From positions 1-64,000 of the forward strand of contig DAHXNO010000070.1 in the NCBI GenBank assembly GCA_027365345.1: a stretch of 64,000 nucleotides of DNA. Direction: 5' to 3'. The number at the start of each line of letters is the position of its first letter. The first letter of the stretch is position 1. Under the pieces are notes generated by a model that saw only the letters and a list, made by a program, of their open reading frames with translations, made no database searches and was not told where the DNA came from. Source of the stretch: Granulicella sp. Its GTDB lineage: Bacteria; Acidobacteriota; Terriglobia; Terriglobales; Acidobacteriaceae. The translations under genes were made by a program, and so were the position numbers. Of the stretch, positions 32,416-41,955 are shown one piece after another.

Positions 32416-32989
32416 CTGTGGTCAACTCGATGATGCCGCTGGCGGAGGGCTCCGCGGTGTGTCCTGTGGTTTGGGTCTCTTCCCGAAGGATGTTGCTGAG
32501 AGTCAGGTCAGCCGCTCTCTGCGCTTTGGTGGCGGCAGGAGCGGTGCGCCGGTTGTCTTGCTCCGGCTGGGTGATCCAGTTCTGGATGGATGAAGTGGGG
32601 TTGCGACTGGTGTGCTGGTTGACGAGGGCCGGGGTTTGAGGGCGGACGGTGGAGTGGCGGATGAAGGGGCCGCATGCACCTGGCGCAGTTTGATTGCATC
32701 GGGATGGGGCGCCAGCGTCTTGGACCGGCCGAGGTGATTTTGAATGGCGACGCCAGAGTGAGTTCGCAGGATCGTTCCTGCCAGGGTGAAGAAGGTGGGT
32801 TCCCGTCCAGGTTGAGTTCCCTTGGCTCTACGTTCCCTTGGTTTATGGACGAACGCGGTATTCGACGTGGCAAGGGTGAAAGCCGAAGGGTGTCCATTGG
32901 TTCGCGAGGACGCGGGGACGGAATGGGAGGCAACGAAGCGCCTGCCCGGAGGCAGCAGAGGGAGAGGGCTCTCCCTCTGCAGCGTTGGA
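32416..32989. other. Intergenic, no gene recognised
   Basis: Overlapping open frames occur on both strands but they are Pro/Arg/Ser-rich, lack ribosome sites and match nothing I know. The stretch might carry decayed sequence. Confidence 0.45.
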
Positions 32990-33106
32990 TTAAATGTGCA
33001 GGTAGGCGGCTGTGGAGACCAGAAGACTGCCGGCGATGCTGAGCACGACGCCACAGATGAAGAGGAACGGGGAGTTGTCAGAGACGAAATTGACCAAGGG
33101 TTTCAT
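32990..33106 (-). CDS. Small single-pass membrane protein
   Basis: This 38-residue frame begins MKPLVNFVSDNSPFLF. It has one strong hydrophobic helix (FICGVVLSIAGSLLVSTAAY) and ends LHI. AAGG lies 8 nt before the ATG at 33106. The frame is open further upstream, but only this part has protein-like character. It is too short for family assignment. It may be a real stress-type small membrane protein or chance. Confidence 0.4.
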   Translation of the reverse strand: MKPLVNFVSDNSPFLFICGVVLSIAGSLLVSTAAYLHI

Positions 33107-33658
33107 GGATATACCTTTCTGATGGGCTCCCCCATTCCGGATCGGAAAAGATCGCCTTTCAGCAGTCGCGAGCCTGAAGACGCCTCTTCTTGGAAGCCAG
33201 AAGGGGTTGTCTAAGAAGAAAGCAACTGAATGGCCAACAATATCTTTATTTGAATCAACAACATAGAATCCAGAGGAGGACGCAGTGTGCAGCATTTTGC
33301 ATAGACTTTCTGGACTTGTTTGCCACTATGTTTTTCGGTTGGCTCCTCTTGGGTGAGCACGGCAGAAGCCGGGTAACAGGGAGCTGCGGCGACAAAGGCA
33401 TGTCGCAGGCGTATGAGGGGCTGTCTGCTAGAGGATCGGTTTGGCTGGGGCTGGTTTGCCGGGGCTGGTCAGCTGGGTGCAGGGGGGCGCCGTTGCTGTG
33501 GAGATGTAAGGCGGGCACCCTAGGGCAAATGGCGTGGCTTCGCCCATGGCTCCGAGATAGGCTTCGCCTTGGGCTTCCCGTCTGGCTTCGCTTGGGGTTC
33601 TGTGGGAGATCTGGAGTTCTGGAGATCGATTGGTTCGAGCTAGGCCGGATGCCGGCGT
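33107..33658. other. Intergenic, no gene recognised
   Basis: This gap precedes the stop of the flavoprotein gene. Frames crossing it are Arg/Ser/Pro-rich shadows that run into the flavoprotein. Bases 33530-33600 contain a run of imperfect GGCTTCGCC-like repeats, possibly a hairpin-forming tail. Confidence 0.45.
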
Positions 33659-34807
33659 TCATCCGGCTACGGGCTGCGAGACGACAACCGCTTGACCGGC
33701 GGCGACGCGGGTCAGTTTTGCGGTTACACGCATCACGCCGGGCCAGATGCGGAGGCAGAATGGCAACACCGCACGCGCGAGGCTGTTGTTGATGCCGTCC
33801 GCGGCGAATTCGGCGAGGCGCATCTGGGGCAGCAGTGCGGAGCGTAAACGAGCCTGGAAGAGCGGGGCGGGTTCGTCTGCAAGGAAGGCCGCTACGGCGC
33901 AACGAGCCGTGTGCAGCGCGATCGATATGCCATCGCCGGTGAAGGATGGGATGACCGCGGCCTGGTCGCCGACGCAGTAGAGGCCTTGCTCCGTTGTGCG
34001 GCGAATGTATCCGTAGGGGATGCGGGCGACCGAGATTGGCTTTTCGAGCAAGGGCTCCGCTCCTGCCAGCCGCAGGGCAAGATGCGGGCACGCCTGTTGC
34101 ATCCGGAGCAGGAGTTTGTCCCAGCGATAGCCGGCGCGTGCGAGGTGCGGCTGCTGCACAACCCAGCAGAGATTGGCGACGCCGCCTTCCACCGGCTGGA
34201 TGCCACCGTAGCCGCCGGGATAGAGCATCAGCTCTGAGGCGTTGGCGAGCTCGGCGGCTTGCGCGGGCTGAAGCCTGTAATACATCTTGAACGCGACCCA
34301 ACGCTGCGGGTCGTCAGGGCGCGGGAAGCTGCGCAGATCGTGCTTTCCTGTGGCGAGAATGGCGGTGGGCGCCGTATAGACAGAGCCGTTATCGAGTTTG
34401 GCCTGCCAGGCTCCGGCGGGTGTACGGGTGAGGGACTCCACGCTGCGGCCGGCCTCAACGCGAACTCCAGCGGCCTTGGCCTCGGCTATGAGGGCGGTGT
34501 CTAATGCCTTGCGGGTGAGCGACTTGGCAGGGAAAGGAAGGGGCGCCTCCGCGGCGCGCCTTGCGGCGGCGAGGCGAACGTTGGCGATGTGCGCCGCACC
34601 CAGAGAGACGACATCGATTCCAAGAGCGTCGAGGTCCTCCAGCGCTTCACCGCTGAGAAACTCTCCGCATACTTTATGGCGTGGCGCGGTTTCGCGCTCG
34701 ATCAATCGTACGGCTCTTCCGTGGCGAGCCAGCGCAATGGAAGCAGCACAGCCCGCAACCCCACCCCCAAGAACCAACACTTCGTCCTGCAAATCGCTGC
34801 TCCTCAT
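33659..34807 (-). CDS. FAD-dependent oxidoreductase of the geranylgeranyl reductase/PHBH type
   Basis: This 382-residue flavoprotein has the N-terminal FAD-binding motif LVLGGGVAGCAASIALARHG with the acidic residue at the end of strand 2 (RLIERE), a KVCGEFLSGEAL segment, and the second FAD motif GLYCVGDQAAVIPSFTGDGI. It resembles halogenase/geranylgeranyl-reductase-like hydroxylases. In Streptomyces srsABC-type loci a flavoprotein acts after a type III PKS and a methyltransferase to hydroxylate phenolic lipids. Both partners are encoded 1.7-3.5 kb away on the same strand. The start at 34807 has GGAAGATCC upstream. Confidence 0.82.
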   Translation of the reverse strand: MRSSDLQDEVLVLGGGVAGCAASIALARHGRAVRLIERETAPRHKVCGEFLSGEALEDLDALGIDVVSLGAAHIANVRLAAARRAAEAPLPFPAKSLTRKALDTALIAEAKAAGVRVEAGRSVESLTRTPAGAWQAKLDNGSVYTAPTAILATGKHDLRSFPRPDDPQRWVAFKMYYRLQPAQAAELANASELMLYPGGYGGIQPVEGGVANLCWVVQQPHLARAGYRWDKLLLRMQQACPHLALRLAGAEPLLEKPISVARIPYGYIRRTTEQGLYCVGDQAAVIPSFTGDGISIALHTARCAVAAFLADEPAPLFQARLRSALLPQMRLAEFAADGINNSLARAVLPFCLRIWPGVMRVTAKLTRVAAGQAVVVSQPVAG

Positions 34808-34952
34808 GCTCAGGATCTTCCACCAATCCGTAGCTGGATTCTCTATTGAGAGTAGACGACGTGGAGAGGGCTTCGCTGCCGATTCTGAACGAATCGTCAT
34901 ATAGCTGATGGGAGTACGCTCGACGGGATGAGGCGTCCAAAAGAGGAGAACG

Positions 34953-35744
34953 ATGCATGGAAAGAAGCTGAACGCTCCCAGAGTGTGCGCCCTGATTGTG
35001 TTGATGGGGATTCCGGCGGCTGCGGCGGAACAGATTCCGGTTCGACACGTCCAACTGCCGATGCAGCGGTGGATGGTGACGCGCTCCCAGACGGGAGCGA
35101 CGCTTGCGCGGGACGAGTTCACGCAGTCGGTTCAGGGAGACGAGGTGACGATGCGCCTCACCTTGCACTTTCTGGATGGATCTGTGGACGAGGAGACGAC
35201 GAGCTACCGGCAGCAGGGGACGTTCCGGCTGCTGGGGGACCGTCAAATCGAAAGAGGGCCTTTTTTTGCGAGGCCGGTGGACTTTACGGTGGATGCGGTT
35301 ACGGGCGTGCTGACCAGCCGCAGCACGGAGGCGGGTGGCGGGAGCAGAGTGGAGAGCCGACAGATGGATCTGCCGGCTGACATTGCGAATGGGATTGTTG
35401 GGACGCTGTTGTTGAATGTTCCGCGGCATACAAAGCCGTTTTCCGTGGATATGGTGGCTCCGGTGGAGGGTGGGCGGCTGGTTCAGCTCCTGATCTCGCC
35501 GGAGGGTGAGCGGCCGTTCAAGATGGATGGCCAGAACCTGACAGCCACGGTGTTCCGGATTCATCCGGTGCTGGGCGGCCTTGTGGGGTTGATTGCGCGC
35601 CTGCTGGGAATGCAGCCAAAGGATGTGATGGTGTGGATTTGGGAGGGCTCGGATCCGGCGGTGGTGAGGATCGTTGGGCAGCTTGGGGGCTCAGGTCCGG
35701 TGGTGACCTCGGATCTGGTGGGCGCCAGCTTTGGCAGGCCGTAG
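34953..35744 (+). CDS. Secreted protein of unknown function
   Basis: This 263-residue protein has a signal peptide (residues 1-25, cleavage near AAAAEQ). The mature part is mostly beta strands, with a TMRLTLHFLDGSVDEETTSYRQQGTFRLL block and a later WIWEGSDPAVVRIVG strand. I do not recognise the family; a DUF3108-like periplasmic fold is conceivable. AGGAG lies 5 nt before the ATG at 34953. It is transcribed opposite to the surrounding phenolic-lipid genes and starts about 145 bp from the flavoprotein start. A role in handling that product in the envelope is speculation. Confidence 0.7.
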   Translation: MHGKKLNAPRVCALIVLMGIPAAAAEQIPVRHVQLPMQRWMVTRSQTGATLARDEFTQSVQGDEVTMRLTLHFLDGSVDEETTSYRQQGTFRLLGDRQIERGPFFARPVDFTVDAVTGVLTSRSTEAGGGSRVESRQMDLPADIANGIVGTLLLNVPRHTKPFSVDMVAPVEGGRLVQLLISPEGERPFKMDGQNLTATVFRIHPVLGGLVGLIARLLGMQPKDVMVWIWEGSDPAVVRIVGQLGGSGPVVTSDLVGASFGRP

Positions 35745-35777
35745 GTTTTGAAGCAACGGGATGGCGGCGAGGTAAGG

Positions 35778-36434
35778 TTAGATATCGCCGGCTGGGGATG
35801 CGTTGCGGCGGGTGGTGAGTTCATGCCAGTTCAGGCCGAGGTCCACGATGAGCAGGGAGGCGAGGGTGAAGGCGATGACGCCGACGGCGGCGAGGACGTC
35901 GCCCAGGTGGCTCCAATAGGCCGGCCAGAGATTGAGGATGCGGCTGGAGACGAAGGTGAATGTGACGGCGTAGGAGCGGGCCATCCACTGGCGATGCACT
36001 TTGATCTGACGGTTGCGCGCGGTGATGAAGGCGGCCGTGGTGCAGACCATCCAGGCAGCCGCTTGCATGGAGGTTCCGGGCAAGCCGGGGCGGCCAGCCG
36101 CGAGTGCGATGCCGGTGAAGGAGCCGACAAAGACTGAGAGGACGTACAGGAGCCCGAGACGGCGATGGAGTGCAAGGTGGCGCTGGCGAAATCGCGAGGA
36201 GAACTGGAAGGGGCCGGCGAGCAGAGCGGTGAGGCCTGCCAAGGTGTGCGGAATGAGGAGATGGCGGTCTGCGATGACCTGCAGACGGTAGGCGTGATAC
36301 ATCGGATAGTCGGTGACGAGGAGCAGCTCTGAGGTGATGAAGACGAAGAGCGTGATGAGGCCGAGCGAGACCCAGAGGGCGATTTTGAATCGGGAGGCGG
36401 AAGATTTGGGGGCAATCAGAGTGGATGTGGACAT
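35778..36434 (-). CDS. DUF2306-like multi-pass membrane protein
   Basis: This 218-residue protein has about six hydrophobic segments. Conserved features are HTLAGLTALLAGPFQFSSRF, RHLALHRRLGLLYVL and HRQWMARSYAVTFTFV, which match the DUF2306 pattern (histidines on helices 2, 3 and 5, possibly haem ligands). The start is the ATG at 36434 after GAAGAAG. It lies 124 bp downstream of the methyltransferase on the same strand and may belong to the same unit. The function is unknown. Confidence 0.75.
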   Translation of the reverse strand: MSTSTLIAPKSSASRFKIALWVSLGLITLFVFITSELLLVTDYPMYHAYRLQVIADRHLLIPHTLAGLTALLAGPFQFSSRFRQRHLALHRRLGLLYVLSVFVGSFTGIALAAGRPGLPGTSMQAAAWMVCTTAAFITARNRQIKVHRQWMARSYAVTFTFVSSRILNLWPAYWSHLGDVLAAVGVIAFTLASLLIVDLGLNWHELTTRRNASPAGDI

Positions 36435-36558
36435 GATTTGCTTCTTCTAGGGTTGGACGCGGGGAAGCGGCGTGCGGTGGTGGACGCCGGGGAGAAGATG
36501 CAGGCCGAGCCTGAGCCCGCGGGTTGCTTGCAGAGGGCGGGGACGGGCTGCGGTAGCG

Positions 36559-37272
36559 TCATTTCCACCGTCCTACGCACAGACGGCCCGGCCTCCAGCG
36601 CTCCACAGTGACGGTTTCCAGTGGGATTCCGGCGGTGGCGAGCAGGCGGCGCCAGTCTTCTTTGCGAAAGGCGCGGCGGAAGGAGACGGGGCCATCATGG
36701 CGCACCAGCGGGTGCCAGGGCACCAAGCCGAACAAGCGGCTGGTCCGTTCGGAGCGCTCCAGATCGTTGATGAACCAGCCACAGGTGGCGGTGGTCTCCA
36801 TCCATTGGAGCAGCGAGACGATCTGTTCGTCTTCCAGGTGATGGACCATGAGCGAGCTGACGATGATGTGTACCGGCTGATCGGATTGATAGGCCAGGGC
36901 ATCGCCGGTGATCCAGGTGATGCCCAGTTCGGCAGGGGTGAACTCCTGTGCGGCGCGCGCGGCAAGAGGGTTGAGATCGATCCCGGTGAGTTGCACGGGG
37001 ATGGCGCGTCTGGAGGCCCAGTGCGCGATGCGGCGGAGGAGGTCACCGCCTCCGCTACCGACATCGAGGATGTGCACGGGACCGGGGAGACCGAGGGGCA
37101 GAGGCTTGAGCCAGGCAAGGGTTGGGCGGTAGCCAAGGAACCAGCGATTGATTCTTTCGAGGGTGCGCAGGCAATCGCGGAAGTCTTCATAGGAGCAGTC
37201 GCCATCCATCCACTCCGGCAAGTCGCGCGGAGAGGCGCGGCGGCTGAAGTCGGCGGAGGAACTAGACGGCAT
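36559..37272 (-). CDS. Class I SAM-dependent methyltransferase
   Basis: This 237-residue protein has the Rossmann SAM-binding motif HILDVGSGGGDLLRRIA (about 68-84), an acidic end of strand 2 (LTGIDLNPLA), and a SSLMVHHLEDEQIVSLL segment typical of the UbiE/methyltransf_12 type. Its start overlaps the end of the type III PKS gene by 11 bp, so the two are coupled. In srsB-type systems the enzyme O-methylates the alkylresorcinol or alkylquinone made by the PKS, and the same role is inferred here. Confidence 0.87.
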   Translation of the reverse strand: MPSSSSADFSRRASPRDLPEWMDGDCSYEDFRDCLRTLERINRWFLGYRPTLAWLKPLPLGLPGPVHILDVGSGGGDLLRRIAHWASRRAIPVQLTGIDLNPLAARAAQEFTPAELGITWITGDALAYQSDQPVHIIVSSLMVHHLEDEQIVSLLQWMETTATCGWFINDLERSERTSRLFGLVPWHPLVRHDGPVSFRRAFRKEDWRRLLATAGIPLETVTVERWRPGRLCVGRWK

Positions 37273-38323
37273 GAAAGCGCATGGTCTCCGCGGTCAGTCC
37301 GGGGCCGAAGGACATGGCGCATCCCTGCTGCCCTGGCTGCGCCTGCTGCAGCATCTGCTGCAAGACAAACATGACGGTGGCGGATGACATATTCCCGAAG
37401 TTTGAAAGGACGTTGCGCGAAGCGGCGAGGGCGTTGGGCGACAGATCCAGACCGCGCTCGACGGCGTCCAGAACCGAGCGGCCGCCGGGATGCACGGCCC
37501 AGAGATCGATGTTGGGGGCTTCGGCCATCAGGCCGCCCTGATGAAGGGCGCGGCCCAGCTCTCCTGGCACCTGCCCGGAGAGGAGCATGTCAAAGCCCAA
37601 GCCGCGAATCTTCCAGGTGATGAGGTTGCGGGTCTCCGGGACCATCACGGCGTGGAAGCTATCCATAGCGAAGCCCTGCTGCTGCGCGGTGATGAGGCTG
37701 GCTGCCGCGCCATCGGCAAAGACAAGGAAGGAGAGCACTTGTTCGAGGTCCTGGGTTTCCTGCAGGTGCAGGGAGCACAACTCAAGGTTGAGCATGAGGA
37801 CGCCGGCGCTGGGGTTGGAGCGCACGATGTGCCGGGCGAGTTTGAGCGCATTGATAGCGGCGTAACATCCCATGAAGCCGACCATGGTGCGCTCCACGCT
37901 GGTGGAGAGCCCGAGGTGGTCGACGATCTCAAAGTCCAGCCCTGGGGCGTAGAGTCCGGTACAACAGGTAACCAGGACATGAGTGATGCCGGCGCGCTCC
38001 TGCTCATTGAGCGCGAGTCCATCGACCGCGTTCTTCATGAGAACTGGGGCGCATTGCTCAAACACGTGCATTCTCTGCGCGGTATCAGGGAAGCTGCCGC
38101 GGCGATAGAACTTGTGGGCGTCATGCGAGGAGAAGTGGATGGGGGTGTGGTGGGGATTGAGGAAGGAGTAGCGATGGGAGATTTCAGCTCGGCTTGCCAT
38201 CCGGCGGAAGAGCGCACGCAGCCGAGGATCATCCAGCATTTGTTCTGCAAAGGCGACGAATGCGTCGTGCACGTCATACTCTGGAACAGCCGTGGCGATG
38301 CGGTTGATGTAAGCCGTTGTCAT
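37262..38323 (-). CDS. Type III polyketide synthase (chalcone/alkylresorcinol synthase-like)
   Basis: This 353-residue condensing enzyme has the active-site Cys in VGFMGCYAAINALK, a VTCCTGLYAPGLDFEIV segment before it, the catalytic His in WAVHPGGRSVLDAV, and the Asn in NFGNMSSATVMFVL. This is the Cys-His-Asn triad. The C-terminal GFGPG-type loop reads FGPGLTAE. Such bacterial enzymes extend fatty acyl-CoA with malonyl-CoA to alkylresorcinols or alkylpyrones. The start at 38323 is set by AAGGA 9 nt upstream; a TTG at 38344 is less likely. It leads a set with a methyltransferase and, further away, a flavoprotein. Confidence 0.92.
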   Translation of the reverse strand: MTTAYINRIATAVPEYDVHDAFVAFAEQMLDDPRLRALFRRMASRAEISHRYSFLNPHHTPIHFSSHDAHKFYRRGSFPDTAQRMHVFEQCAPVLMKNAVDGLALNEQERAGITHVLVTCCTGLYAPGLDFEIVDHLGLSTSVERTMVGFMGCYAAINALKLARHIVRSNPSAGVLMLNLELCSLHLQETQDLEQVLSFLVFADGAAASLITAQQQGFAMDSFHAVMVPETRNLITWKIRGLGFDMLLSGQVPGELGRALHQGGLMAEAPNIDLWAVHPGGRSVLDAVERGLDLSPNALAASRNVLSNFGNMSSATVMFVLQQMLQQAQPGQQGCAMSFGPGLTAETMRFHAV

Positions 38324-38792
38324 GTGTAAAAGTCCTTCAAGCAAGGATACCGGGAATCAACTGTTCTGCGCGCCCAGGAGAAGCGAAATTGGGAGGCGAC
38401 GGCATCCCGCGACGACATAACGGCTATAGTTGTTGGGACGAAATCGCCGATGGTTGGATAGCCGTTTACGGGCCGGGCCCCAGATGACGATTTGTTCATC
38501 TCGTGGTTCGGCCCGAGTCTGGCGGAGGGGTCTGGCGCGCTGTACCGGGCAGGTAAAGGGAGCAGATGGCTTGGAACCGCCGTGGAACGGCTGAGCCGGA
38601 TGGTGAAGGCGAGGGCGACGGAGCGAAGCGCCGACCGGCGCGCTGGCTATGGCTGGGATGCAGGACTGGGCGCCGATGAGGTCTCAGGAATCAACGCGCA
38701 AGACCGCTCTCTCTGAGAAGAGGGTTGAGATCGACTGCGCTGTGGCGTGAATGCCGACGCAGCCTTTCTATCTAGCCAAAGGGAGAGACGGT
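38324..38792. other. Intergenic, no gene recognised
   Basis: This is the upstream region of the type III PKS gene, followed by the end region of the exosortase operon. No convincing frame is present. The PKS promoter should lie at 38340-38480. Confidence 0.5.
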
Positions 38793-38821
38793 GGGCGAGT
38801 GGGAAGTGGATCCACTCGCCC
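38793..38821 (-). terminator. Hairpin terminator candidate after prsT
   Basis: GGGCGAGTGG pairs perfectly (10 bp) with 38812-38821 around a 9-nt loop. It lies 34 nt past the prsT stop. On the minus strand it is followed by a pyrimidine-rich stretch with few consecutive T residues, so termination efficiency is uncertain. Confidence 0.5.
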
Positions 38822-38854
38822 GCCGCGCGCGATTTGGCGGGTTGGGGCGGCATG

Positions 38855-41149
38855 TTAGCTGATGGAGTGCAGAGCCTGATCCGCACTCTTGCCAACCTCC
38901 GTGTTGGGAGCCAGCGTGGACGCCTTCTTGAGATGGGCTATGGCATCGGCCTTGTTGCCGAGTTTGCTGTCTATCATGCCGAGATGGTACTGAATGTCGG
39001 CGTTGTCCGGGTCGGACTTGACGGCGGTTTCGAGAAGATCGCGAGCTGATCCGTAGGTGCCTTTGAGATAGTAGGCCCAGGCGAGGGTATCGGCGGTGGC
39101 GGGAGAGTTGGGCAGGCCGCGATGAGCGACCTCAGCCAAGGAGAGCGCCACGTCGATGTCCTGATGATGCTCCATCATGAGATAGGCGAGGTTGTTGGCG
39201 GCGTTGGGGTCATTGGGCTGAAGGGCGAGAGCCTTCTTGTAGTCGGCCTCGGCGGTGGTGGGGTCAGCTACGGCCTCTTCCAAGGCGCCCAGAACGGTGT
39301 AGCCGTGGGCCTGGTCGGGATGGGCGGCTGTCCAGCTCTTCCAGGAGGCAAGCGCGGCATGGGGATCTCCCTGCGCTACCTCGGCACGGGTGTAGTTTGC
39401 GATGGCGTCGTTATCGGAGGGGTTGAGTTGCATGGCCTTCTGCGCGGAGGCGATGGCTGCCGCGTTGTCGTTGGAGCGCATCTGGATCTCAGAGAGGAGG
39501 TCATACAACTGGCTGTTGGAGGGGGCTTTGGCGATCTGCTGTTGCACTCGGGCGAGAGCCTGAGGAAGCTGGTTCTGGTGCAGATCGTAGCCGACCAGAA
39601 TGCCCAGAGCGGCAACGTCGTTAGGATTGACGGTGAGGGCCTGTTCGAGGTACTTTTCGCCGTCTGGAACGTTGTTCTGGCTGAGCCGCAGAGCTCCAAG
39701 CTCCTGGAGGGCGTCGAAGTTGTTGGAGTTCTTGGCGATGGCAGTCTGGAGATCGGCGGCGGCATCTTCGGTCTGGTTTTGATGGACTTCAGCCACTGCC
39801 TTCCAGAGATAAGCCTGGGAGGAGTTTGGGTAGTTCGCCAGCGTGTTGGTGGCGACCTGCATGAGGAGGGTGAAGTCGCCCAGTTGATTGGCGACGGTGG
39901 CCAGACCGGATTGAGCGGCGAGATTGTTGGGCTGGAGACGGGCGGCAGCCTGGAAGCTCTGCTCGGCGTCGGGGAGATCCCCTTTGGCGAGAGCGGCCTG
40001 GCCGAGCCAGATTTTGATGGGGATGTTGTCCGGCCAGTTGGTCTCTTCTTTTTGGAGGGCGAGGAAGGCGTTATCCGCATGCCCGGCCTGTAGGAGCAGC
40101 ATCGCGTTGAGAACGGCGACATCCGGAGCGGTGGCGTTGGACTTCATGAGTTGATCCGCGATGGTTCTGGCCTGGGCGAAGTTTTGCTGCTGGATGAGAA
40201 TGTGCGCGTAGGTGATCTTGAGCGGAACGCTGCCCGGATGCTTGGCGACCAGAGCGGCGTAGACCGAGGAGGCTTTGTCCACCTGATGAGTGCCGGCGTA
40301 GTAGTTCCATAACAGGTCGGCTCCCTGCTGGGTGTCAGAGAGGAGTTCCGTGCCCTGTTGCAGGGTAGCCTCGGCGGCTGCGGTGTTGCCGTTGTGGATA
40401 TCAAGGGCAGCTAACTCCAGACGGAAACGGATGTTTTTGGGATCGAGGTCGACAGCGGTCTGGGCCTGCTGCTGGGCTCCCTGCATGTCGCCATTTTGGG
40501 CGAGGACGCTGGAGAGGGCGCTATGGGCCGCGGCGTTCTTGGGATCCAGAGCGATGGCCTTCTGCAGTTCGGCTTGGGCAGCCTGCTTCTGGGCTGGGTC
40601 GCGAAGTTCAATGAGACCGAGGGCGGCATGAAAGTTGGAGTTGTTGGGTTCAAGCGCGAGAGCGTGCTGAACCTGCTGGAGAGCCTCAGCGACGTTTCCC
40701 TGGGCCAGGGCGATGTTGGAGAGCAGCACCATAGCGTTGGCGTTGTTGGGCTGAAGGGCGAGGATGGCGTTGGCTTGATCCTTAGCGCGGGGGTACTGAC
40801 GGCCGGCCAGCAGCAGATCTCCTATATCCATGCGAGCCTGGATGTTGTGGGGATCCAAGGCGACGGTGCGCTGGAGTTCGCTGAAGGCTCCGGCGAAGGC
40901 GCCCAACTGCAAGTAGGCTTTGGCGAGATCGTAGTGCGCCGCAGCGTAGTTGGGATCGATTTTGATGGCGTTGGAGAACTGAATGATCGCCTCCTGCTGC
41001 TTGCCCTCGGCGGCATAGTGCTCGCCGCTTTTGAGGTATTTCGCCTTCCGGACGTTGGGATCGCGAGTGCAACCCTGCAGTACGGTTGCTCCGATGAGAA
41101 CCGCGCATAGCGCGACGGGCTGAAACATTCTCTGTCTTTTGAGCATCAT
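38855..41149 (-). CDS. prsT: XrtA/PEP-CTERM system TPR-repeat lipoprotein (PrsT-like)
   Basis: This lipoprotein of about 764 residues has a signal sequence with the lipobox VLQGC, followed by some twenty tetratricopeptide repeats recognised by recurring ALALQPNN and ALDPKN turns. PrsT proteins accompany exosortase A loci and probably assist envelope export of exopolysaccharide or sorted proteins. The start lies in a run of four ATG codons (41155, 41152, 41149, 41146). GAAGG directly abuts the first, so the third or fourth is better spaced. It lies 150 bp downstream of epsI and is the last gene before a hairpin. Confidence 0.87.
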   Translation of the reverse strand: MMLKRQRMFQPVALCAVLIGATVLQGCTRDPNVRKAKYLKSGEHYAAEGKQQEAIIQFSNAIKIDPNYAAAHYDLAKAYLQLGAFAGAFSELQRTVALDPHNIQARMDIGDLLLAGRQYPRAKDQANAILALQPNNANAMVLLSNIALAQGNVAEALQQVQHALALEPNNSNFHAALGLIELRDPAQKQAAQAELQKAIALDPKNAAAHSALSSVLAQNGDMQGAQQQAQTAVDLDPKNIRFRLELAALDIHNGNTAAAEATLQQGTELLSDTQQGADLLWNYYAGTHQVDKASSVYAALVAKHPGSVPLKITYAHILIQQQNFAQARTIADQLMKSNATAPDVAVLNAMLLLQAGHADNAFLALQKEETNWPDNIPIKIWLGQAALAKGDLPDAEQSFQAAARLQPNNLAAQSGLATVANQLGDFTLLMQVATNTLANYPNSSQAYLWKAVAEVHQNQTEDAAADLQTAIAKNSNNFDALQELGALRLSQNNVPDGEKYLEQALTVNPNDVAALGILVGYDLHQNQLPQALARVQQQIAKAPSNSQLYDLLSEIQMRSNDNAAAIASAQKAMQLNPSDNDAIANYTRAEVAQGDPHAALASWKSWTAAHPDQAHGYTVLGALEEAVADPTTAEADYKKALALQPNDPNAANNLAYLMMEHHQDIDVALSLAEVAHRGLPNSPATADTLAWAYYLKGTYGSARDLLETAVKSDPDNADIQYHLGMIDSKLGNKADAIAHLKKASTLAPNTEVGKSADQALHSIS

Positions 41150-41298
41150 CATCATCCTTCTTTCTTCCCTTGAGGTCGTGAATCTTTGGAGGGCGGGTAG
41201 GTAGCGGTTCCCGGCGGGACAGACCGGGCGGCCGGGCAAAACAAAATAGGTTGGAGCTTTCCAACCGTCACCGGCCGGGAGTTGTGATCCGGCGCGAG

Positions 41299-41955
41299 TC
41301 AGTTGGGGATAAACCGCGGCAAAATGGGGACGAGGCGATGGGCAAAGCGAATGTCACGCTGCTCGGCCGTGGCGAGAGACTCGTTGGGCTCCAGCGGAGT
41401 GATCAAACGGATAAGGGCTCCGTCCGTGCGGTTGTAGCGAATCGCGTCCAGCATCATGTAGGCCTTGGCGAGATAATCATTGGCGATGCTTCGGCCTTGA
41501 GCGAGATACCAATAGAGGACAACCTCCTTGTTGGTTCCATCGGTGATGACATATTCGCCCACCGGGTAGGGTCGGCTTCCGGGCTGATCCAGATTGATGG
41601 TTTTGGAGAAGAGGAAGGTCCAGCCGGCGCCGGGGAGGCAGTTCTGTGGGGAGTGGATGGACTGCCCGGTGCGCTGGGTGGGAAAGTAGCCGATAAAGAG
41701 AGAGATCGGCGGTTGCGAAGACTGGTGGGCGGTAGCCGGATCGGTGTAGTCGCGGTCCAGGAAATGGCCGTCGCCCAGAACGGAGAGGATGTCCGTTGGG
41801 ATGGGGATGTCCTGACCGCTCCAGTTTCCTATGGTCCTGGGAAGGAGGGTGAGATCCTCCACGGGCGGCACCCGGTCTACGGCTGCACGGAGCGTGAGGG
41901 TGGCCCACGCCGCGGTGAGCATAAGGAAGAGGACCCAATAGCGAGGAGATCTCAT
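41299..41955 (-). CDS. epsI: Exosortase-associated protein EpsI
   Basis: This 218-residue protein has one N-terminal membrane helix (residues 6-24) and the EpsI signatures: PRTIGNWSGQDIPIP, a YFPTQRTGQSIHSPQNCLPGAGW block with conserved Cys, and VVLYWYLAQGRSIANDY. EpsI occurs fused to or beside exosortases and is required for EPS or sorting, in an unclear role. Its ATG overlaps the exosortase stop (ATGA), so the two are co-translated. Confidence 0.92.
   Translation of the reverse strand: MRSPRYWVLFLMLTAAWATLTLRAAVDRVPPVEDLTLLPRTIGNWSGQDIPIPTDILSVLGDGHFLDRDYTDPATAHQSSQPPISLFIGYFPTQRTGQSIHSPQNCLPGAGWTFLFSKTINLDQPGSRPYPVGEYVITDGTNKEVVLYWYLAQGRSIANDYLAKAYMMLDAIRYNRTDGALIRLITPLEPNESLATAEQRDIRFAHRLVPILPRFIPN

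Noticed and set aside
33530-33640. Possible tRNA suggested by GGTTCGAGCT
   Set aside because: No acceptor stem, anticodon arm or CCA end could be drawn around it.
33255-34301. 348-codon open frame overlapping the flavoprotein gene on the same strand
   Set aside because: Its composition (Arg, Ser, Pro) is that of an out-of-frame shadow; the flavoprotein frame has both FAD motifs.
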